DNA of 17,720 nt, from assembly GCA_035570275.1 (NCBI GenBank), contig DATMNI010000380.1, forward strand, positions 1 to 17,720, given 5' to 3'. The notes under the pieces are model-generated. The model did not search any database. It was not told the DNA's origin and saw nothing but the letters and a program-made list of their open reading frames with translations. The translations under genes and the position numbers were made by a program. This DNA is from DATMNI01 sp035570275 (GTDB lineage: Bacteria > Acidobacteriota > Terriglobia > Bryobacterales > Bryobacteraceae). Of the stretch, positions 13,950 through 17,720 are shown piece after piece; within the stretch, counting starts at the first letter, position 1; each line of letters starts with the position of its first letter.

Positions 13950-14678
13950 ATGGCTTTTGACTTTACGCTTCAAAGTACTCTGCATATCGGCATCATCATG
14001 GATGGCAACGGCCGCTGGGCATTATCGCGCGGGCTGCCCCGCGTGATGGGCCATCCCGCCGGGGTCGCGGCTGCCAACCGCGTGGTGGAAGCGGCGCCCG
14101 CGGCCGGTGTGGGCGTGCTCACGCTCTTCGCTTTCTCCTCGGATAACTGGACCCGGCCGGAGCCGGAGGTGGATGCGTTGATGCAACTGATGGGCGCTTA
14201 CCTGGAACAGGAGACGCCGCGCTCGGTGGCCAATGGCGTTCGCGTGAACGTAATCGGCCGTCGCGACCGGCTGGACGCCAACCTTTGCTCCGGCATCGCC
14301 CAAGCGGAGGCTGCCACCGCCGGTGGCGAGCGTCTCTGGTTGCGGATTGCGGTGGACTACTCCGGCCGCGACGCGATTCTGACCGCTGCCCGGGGATTGC
14401 GCGAGCTTTCGCGGGAAGCCCTGGAAGGGGCCATGGGGCCGCCCGTGGACCTGCTGATCCGCACCGGCGGCGAGCGGCGGCTCAGCGACTTTCTTCTTTG
14501 GGAATCGGCCTATGCCGAACTGGTTTTTTCGCGCACGATGTGGCCCGATTTCGGCCCGGCGGATCTGGCCGCCGCGGTGCGCGATTTCCGGGGCCGCGAA
14601 CGCCGCTTCGGTGCGGTGCCCGAGATTCCAGCCGTGCCGCCGGTGCCGCTGCAGCGGAGCGAGGCGTGGCTGGATTGA
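13950..14678 (+). CDS. uppS: Isoprenyl transferase (undecaprenyl diphosphate synthase family)
   Basis: The 242-aa product is a cis-prenyltransferase. It has HIGIIMDGNGRWA at residues 12-24 with the catalytic Asp18, the helix GHPAGV (34-39), TLFAFSSDNWTRP (58-70) and the substrate-binding RTGGERRLSDFLLWESAYAE (171-190) followed by WPDF. These enzymes condense isopentenyl diphosphate with farnesyl or a longer diphosphate to make the polyprenyl carrier for cell-wall and glycan building. GAGGG (13936-13940) lies 9 nt before the ATG. It is not followed by cdsA as in many bacteria but sits last in an operon with a regulator and a membrane protein, so it could be an accessory copy. The chain length of its product cannot be told from sequence. 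Confidence 0.93.
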   Translation: MAFDFTLQSTLHIGIIMDGNGRWALSRGLPRVMGHPAGVAAANRVVEAAPAAGVGVLTLFAFSSDNWTRPEPEVDALMQLMGAYLEQETPRSVANGVRVNVIGRRDRLDANLCSGIAQAEAATAGGERLWLRIAVDYSGRDAILTAARGLRELSREALEGAMGPPVDLLIRTGGERRLSDFLLWESAYAELVFSRTMWPDFGPADLAAAVRDFRGRERRFGAVPEIPAVPPVPLQRSEAWLD

Positions 14679-14846
14679 GCCGCGAGGCTGGAGTCGGCCC
14701 ACCCGCCCCCGGCATCGTTTGGTTTCTGCCTCCCAGATCGCCGTTTCGGGACCATTTCGCGAGTGAACGACCAGAACCGGCGCGGCGACACTTCTGGAAA
14801 GGCACATAGTCTCTGCTTGGCCTCCCTTCGAGGTGATACGTGATGG

Positions 14847-15773
14847 TCAGTACCGTCCGAGGTAGACGATGCCAGACCTCTGCAAGTTTCCTTCGAACTC
14901 CACGACCAAACGAATCAAGGATTCATTTTGCACGGCTGCTCCGAAGTCTCCCAACCAGAGTTGATATCGAAACAGCCCACCTGGCGAAATGGCAACCGGG
15001 TCCTTCAGCATTGTAAACTGAGGCTCGAACGGAATCATTGGTTTCAGTTCGAGTACGTACACGTCGGATGGCAGAACCTTCTGTGCGACGGGAATTCCTT
15101 TCAACGCAGTCCACGTATTGATCAATTCGACGCCCACAGCAGTAACGGTACCGAGAGATGAGCTGTCGTTGATGAGCGTCACATCGACAATGGGATTGAT
15201 GACATGGGTTTCCGAGGTTTTACCCACCTGAGGCCACCTTCGTTCGGGGATCTCATGGAAACCGAACTCTTGGATCAGCCCTTTGGCACATGGGATGACA
15301 CGGAAGCTGCGATGCCGCAACCAGAGACACTGGTCCGCTACGCCAATTGCTGAAAACCGGAGCGGGTGTACATCGGTGGCGGACCTCTGGGCAGTTACGT
15401 CGCACTCGCCAATCTCCTCGGATGTCAAACTCTCGGAATCAGCCTTCCAGCATCGGAGTATTCCCACCGAAAATCGGTTCGGGTCAGTATCGATCAACCG
15501 AGCGCAGGTTTGGCACAGCCAGATAGCGTTCACCAGGGACTTGCGCTGTTCCTCGATCAACTCCGGGGCGTAGCGCGGTCCACCAGCAGATGCTGCCGTG
15601 ATATGTGCCGCAACACCGAGGCTCACAGCCCGAACCGGATCTTCCGCTGGGCCGACCGTTAGTGCTCGGCACCTCGGATTCGAGCATCGCCAGCCAACGC
15701 GAGTCGCGAGTATGCGCTTTACCTCCGCTGAGAACTCATCGCGCTTAGCGTTGGGCTCCCGTCGCGTCTTCAT
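14847..15773 (-). CDS. HNH-like nuclease protein with unassigned C-terminal domain
   Basis: The 308-aa product has an N-terminal HNH-type module at residues about 10-110: zinc ligands Cys30 and Cys35 (CSNPRC) and Cys87 and Cys90 (CQTC), His57 in GVAAHITAASAGGPRY, Asn82 in SLVNAIWLC, and LIDTD in place of the usual last His, then a WK helix end. This HNH subtype is common in proteins of anti-phage loci. Residues about 125-308 look beta-rich (e.g. VTLINDSSSLGTVTAVGVELINTW, FRYQLWLGDFG) and I cannot place them. The start at 15773 is preferred over upstream starts because TATTAT lies 6 nt before it; no ribosome-binding site is present. Codon choice is visibly less GC-extreme than that of uppS next door, suggesting acquisition. 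It is divergent from an Mrr-type gene. Confidence 0.72.
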   Translation of the reverse strand: MKTRREPNAKRDEFSAEVKRILATRVGWRCSNPRCRALTVGPAEDPVRAVSLGVAAHITAASAGGPRYAPELIEEQRKSLVNAIWLCQTCARLIDTDPNRFSVGILRCWKADSESLTSEEIGECDVTAQRSATDVHPLRFSAIGVADQCLWLRHRSFRVIPCAKGLIQEFGFHEIPERRWPQVGKTSETHVINPIVDVTLINDSSSLGTVTAVGVELINTWTALKGIPVAQKVLPSDVYVLELKPMIPFEPQFTMLKDPVAISPGGLFRYQLWLGDFGAAVQNESLIRLVVEFEGNLQRSGIVYLGRY

Positions 15774-15779
15774 GCTCAA

Positions 15780-15807
15780 ATAATAGCTGACCCGTGAGCT
15801 GCGGCAA
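15780..15807 (-). promoter_or_regulatory. Candidate promoter of the HNH gene
   Basis: On the minus strand TTGCCG (15807-15802, 4/6), 16 nt, TATTAT (15785-15780, 5/6), then 6 nt to the ATG at 15773. The layout predicts a leaderless transcript. Confidence 0.45.
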
Positions 15808-15985
15808 ATGAAGCGCGATTCTGTGACAATGCGGATCAACGCTCGCATAACCACGGGCTAGTCCCCGTCTCCGCGTAATCGACAATCCGCCGGAAGCGCG
15901 GGGCGAGACTTCCAAGAACGCCGTTCCGGGCCAATCAGCGGTACCGTAGGACCAGTATGGTATCGGAACGAAAGAAAGCCCTGTT

Positions 15986-16014
15986 GGTCGGGGCCATAAG
16001 TGGATTCACCGACC
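15986..16014. repeat. Inverted repeat upstream of the Mrr-type gene
   Basis: GGTCGG (15986-15991) and CCGACC (16009-16014) form a perfect 6-bp inverted repeat with a 17-nt spacer, ending 22 nt before the Mrr start codon. It could be an operator or an mRNA hairpin limiting expression of a restriction enzyme; no direct evidence decides this. The rest of the 15808-16035 gap holds nothing recognisable. Confidence 0.35.
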
Positions 16015-16035
16015 CTGTTAGGATCAAGGTACAAT

Positions 16036-16941
16036 ATGGCAACAATTCCTGACTACCAGACGCTTATGCTTCCACTTCTTCGGTTTCTAGGCGACGGCCG
16101 GGAACGGTCTTTAGGCGAGGCGGTCGAAGCGATCTCGGGCGAGTTTCATCTGAAACCGGAGGAACGCCAGCAACTTCTCCCGAGTGGAACAAGCACCGTC
16201 ATCGGAAGCCGGGTTGGGTGGGCCAGAACCTACATGAAAAAGGCCGGCTTGATAGACTCCACGAGGCGTGGATTCATTCGTGCTACCGAGCGTGGCCTGG
16301 ACGTGCTGAAGCGGAATCCCGCGCGAATTGACAACAAGGTCCTTGATCAGTTTCCGGAATTCGTCGAGTTTCGGACGTTACCTCGAGAGGAAATCGCTGC
16401 TCCTGCATCAAATGCCGTGGAAGCTACTCCCGAAGAAGCCCTTGAGGAGGCCTATCAAAGGTTGCGCGTCAGCGTCGAGTCCGAAGTGCTACAGCGGGTA
16501 AAGACGGCATCGCCAGCCTTCTTCGAACGCCTCGTCGTCAATCTACTCGTCAAGATGGGGTACGGTGGCAGTTTTCGGGATGCGGGTCAGGCCGTCGGAC
16601 GAAGCGGTGACGGCGGAATCGACGGAATAATCAAGGAGGATCGTCTGGGCTTGGATGTCATCTACATTCAAGCGAAGCGGTGGGAATCGGGGGTCGGCCG
16701 ACCCGAAATACAGAAGTTTGCAGGCGCACTGCAAGGACACCGCGCACGGAAGGGTGTCTTCATCACCACCTCCAATTTCACCAAGGAAGCCGAGGAGTAT
16801 GTGGGCAGAATCGACAGCAAGATCATTCTCATTGATGGTCCAACGCTGGCTCAGCTCCTGGTTGATAACTTGGTAGGTGTTTCATCCGTCCGTTCTTATG
16901 ACCTCCTGAAAGCCGACCCGGACTACTTTACTGAGGAGTAG
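16036..16941 (+). CDS. mrr: Mrr-type restriction endonuclease
   Basis: The 301-aa protein has the Mrr N-terminal winged-helix domain (residues about 5-92: LMLPLLRFLGDGRERSLGEAVEAI..., GWARTYMKKAGLIDSTRRGFIRATERG). The Mrr catalytic domain at about 150-265 follows: FFERLVVNLLVKMGY with Glu164, GDGGIDGII with Asp196, and VIYIQAKRW with the Gln-x-Lys pair 212/214 of the PD-(D/E/Q)xK core, then KGVFITTSNFTKEAEEY. Mrr enzymes cut methylated or foreign DNA (type IV restriction). AAGG (16026-16029) stands 6 nt before the ATG, so this start is preferred over one 12 codons upstream. No methyltransferase gene is near. It is divergent from the HNH gene across a 262-bp gap. Length is typical of the family and no key residue is missing. 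Confidence 0.9.
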   Translation: MATIPDYQTLMLPLLRFLGDGRERSLGEAVEAISGEFHLKPEERQQLLPSGTSTVIGSRVGWARTYMKKAGLIDSTRRGFIRATERGLDVLKRNPARIDNKVLDQFPEFVEFRTLPREEIAAPASNAVEATPEEALEEAYQRLRVSVESEVLQRVKTASPAFFERLVVNLLVKMGYGGSFRDAGQAVGRSGDGGIDGIIKEDRLGLDVIYIQAKRWESGVGRPEIQKFAGALQGHRARKGVFITTSNFTKEAEEYVGRIDSKIILIDGPTLAQLLVDNLVGVSSVRSYDLLKADPDYFTEE

Positions 16942-17229
16942 CGTGGCTAACAGAACGGGTCGCACCTTATGGCCACGACAGCGGCATTCAGGTAACACAT
17001 CGCCATAGTGACCGCTCCGAAAGTGCTGATCGACGTTACTCCGGTGCCAAGGAGTCTTTTGCCTGCCGACTGGAAACGGGAGGAGCGCGGGCCAGATGCC
17101 CGGTTCTGGGAAACTGGAACCACACAGGGCCCGCGACCGGATCGCGCGCCCCGGGTCCTTTTGGGGCAACGTCCTTACTTTAATTAACACCTATGCCGCC
17201 AGTCCCCAGCCACGCCGATCGCTCGCCCG
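16942..17229. other. Gap between Mrr-type and TolB-like genes
   Basis: No gene is recognised. CGTGGC (16942-16947) and GCCACG (16972-16977) form an inverted repeat directly after the Mrr stop codon, and GCCCC/GGGGC near 17150-17170 can also pair, but neither is followed by a T tract. The sequence may include debris of a mobile element that I cannot identify. Confidence 0.4.
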
Positions 17230-17720
17230 CTACTTACCCCACTTCGCCGTGAAGATGTTGAACTCGTAGCGCTCCTTGGCGTCGCGGTCGGAGCAGAACA
17301 CCAGCGTCTTGCCATCGGGCGAGAATTCCGGGAACGAGGTGAATCCGCCGAAGTCGGTTACCTGCTCCAGGGCCGTTCCGTCCACGTTCACCATGTAGAG
17401 TTCAAACTTTCGGGTGTCGCAGGCGTGCTTGTTGGAAGCGAAAAGAATTTTCTTTCCATCCGGCGTGAACGTGGGCGCGAAACTGGCGCAGCCGAAATTG
17501 GTGATGGTGCGGGCGTTCTTGACATCGCCGTCCGCCACCATCAACTCCATCTTCATCGGCGCCGTCACGTTGTCCGCCAGCAGGGCCTTGTACTTCGCCA
17601 TGGCCTCGGCATCCTTGGGATAGTTGGAGCGCCACACCAGTCTCTTGCCGTCGCGCGAGAACGTGGCGCCGCCGTCGTAGCCGGTGGCTTTGGTGAGTTG
17701 CTTCTTGTCCGACCCGTCGG
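17230..17720 (-). CDS. TolB-like PD40 beta-propeller protein, C-terminal part
   Basis: The frame is open from the right edge of the window to a TAG at 17230, so the N-terminal part lies outside. It contains three recognisable WD40-like (PD40) blades of TolB type: YDGGATFSRDGKRLVWRSN, ASFAPTFTPDGKKILFASN and TSFPEFSPDGKTLVFCSDR, each following a short strand such as LEQVTDF. In TolB itself the propeller binds Pal and colicins in the periplasm. Many acidobacterial secreted or peptidase-linked proteins carry the same repeats, so the family name does not fix the role. Between blades 1 and 2 lies an inserted helical stretch (KDAEAMAKYKALLADN), an unusual spacing that I remember from acidobacterial relatives of this type. 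Confidence 0.82.
   Translation of the reverse strand, partial: DGSDKKQLTKATGYDGGATFSRDGKRLVWRSNYPKDAEAMAKYKALLADNVTAPMKMELMVADGDVKNARTITNFGCASFAPTFTPDGKKILFASNKHACDTRKFELYMVNVDGTALEQVTDFGGFTSFPEFSPDGKTLVFCSDRDAKERYEFNIFTAKWGK

Noticed and set aside
1..17720. CRISPR arrays, tRNA and rRNA genes, complete insertion sequences
   Set aside because: No regularly spaced repeats, cloverleaf with CCA end, rRNA core sequence or transposase frame was found by reading both strands.

Overview
The window looks like a chromosomal accessory stretch from an acidobacterium of the Bryobacterales/Solibacter type. The best pointer is the secreted metallo-beta-lactamase-fold protein at 10450-11835, whose C-terminal half reads as the Solibacter-type TIGR03437 domain. 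Supporting signs are high GC, a MerR-HTH/TPR fusion, and a membrane-protein/winged-helix pair that I associate with Acidobacteria. No taxonomic marker gene is present, so the assignment is an inference.

Layout. 1-1467 is a gene graveyard. It holds a foldable RNA-like segment cut by the left edge (1-128, minus), a multiply damaged GxxExxY nuclease-like gene bracketed by small inverted repeats (174-446, minus), and a deleted, frameshifted copy of the glycosyltransferase gene that lies intact 3 kb further on (978-1231). 1468-7113 is a plus-strand envelope glycosylation locus: a YfhO-like polytopic protein, a GT2 glycosyltransferase fused to a SAM methyltransferase, and a GT-C type membrane glycosyltransferase coupled to it by a 4-bp stop/start overlap. 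The GT2 enzyme probably makes a lipid-linked sugar and the membrane proteins probably use it; this is inferred from families.

7149-10397 is an ECF42-type sigma factor module. The sigma factor, with its TPR-like C-terminal extension, is divergent from a minus-strand operon of YCII/DGPF protein, six-Asp-box beta-propeller and a MoaD/ThiS-like ubiquitin fold ending in Gly-Gly. A remnant of a VOC/PhnB-like gene follows the operon. The YCII gene has a TGTCGA-N17-CGAC promoter that suits control by the sigma factor. 10450-12843 holds the secreted MBL/TIGR03437 protein and the MerR-TPR protein, both on the minus strand. 12971-14678 is a compact plus-strand operon: six-TM protein, winged-helix regulator (11-bp overlap) and a UppS-type cis-prenyltransferase.

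14847-16941 is a likely horizontally acquired pair of divergent nuclease genes: a four-Cys HNH protein with an unassigned C-terminal domain, and an Mrr-type restriction endonuclease. It is the best candidate here for an undescribed defence unit. 17230-17720 is the C-terminal part of a TolB/PD40-type beta-propeller protein running off the right edge.

A pattern across the window: several promoter-proximal genes without a Shine-Dalgarno sequence carry a -10-like hexamer 5-6 nt before the start codon, as expected for leaderless mRNAs. Most internal or downstream genes have good GGAGG sites or overlap the gene before them.
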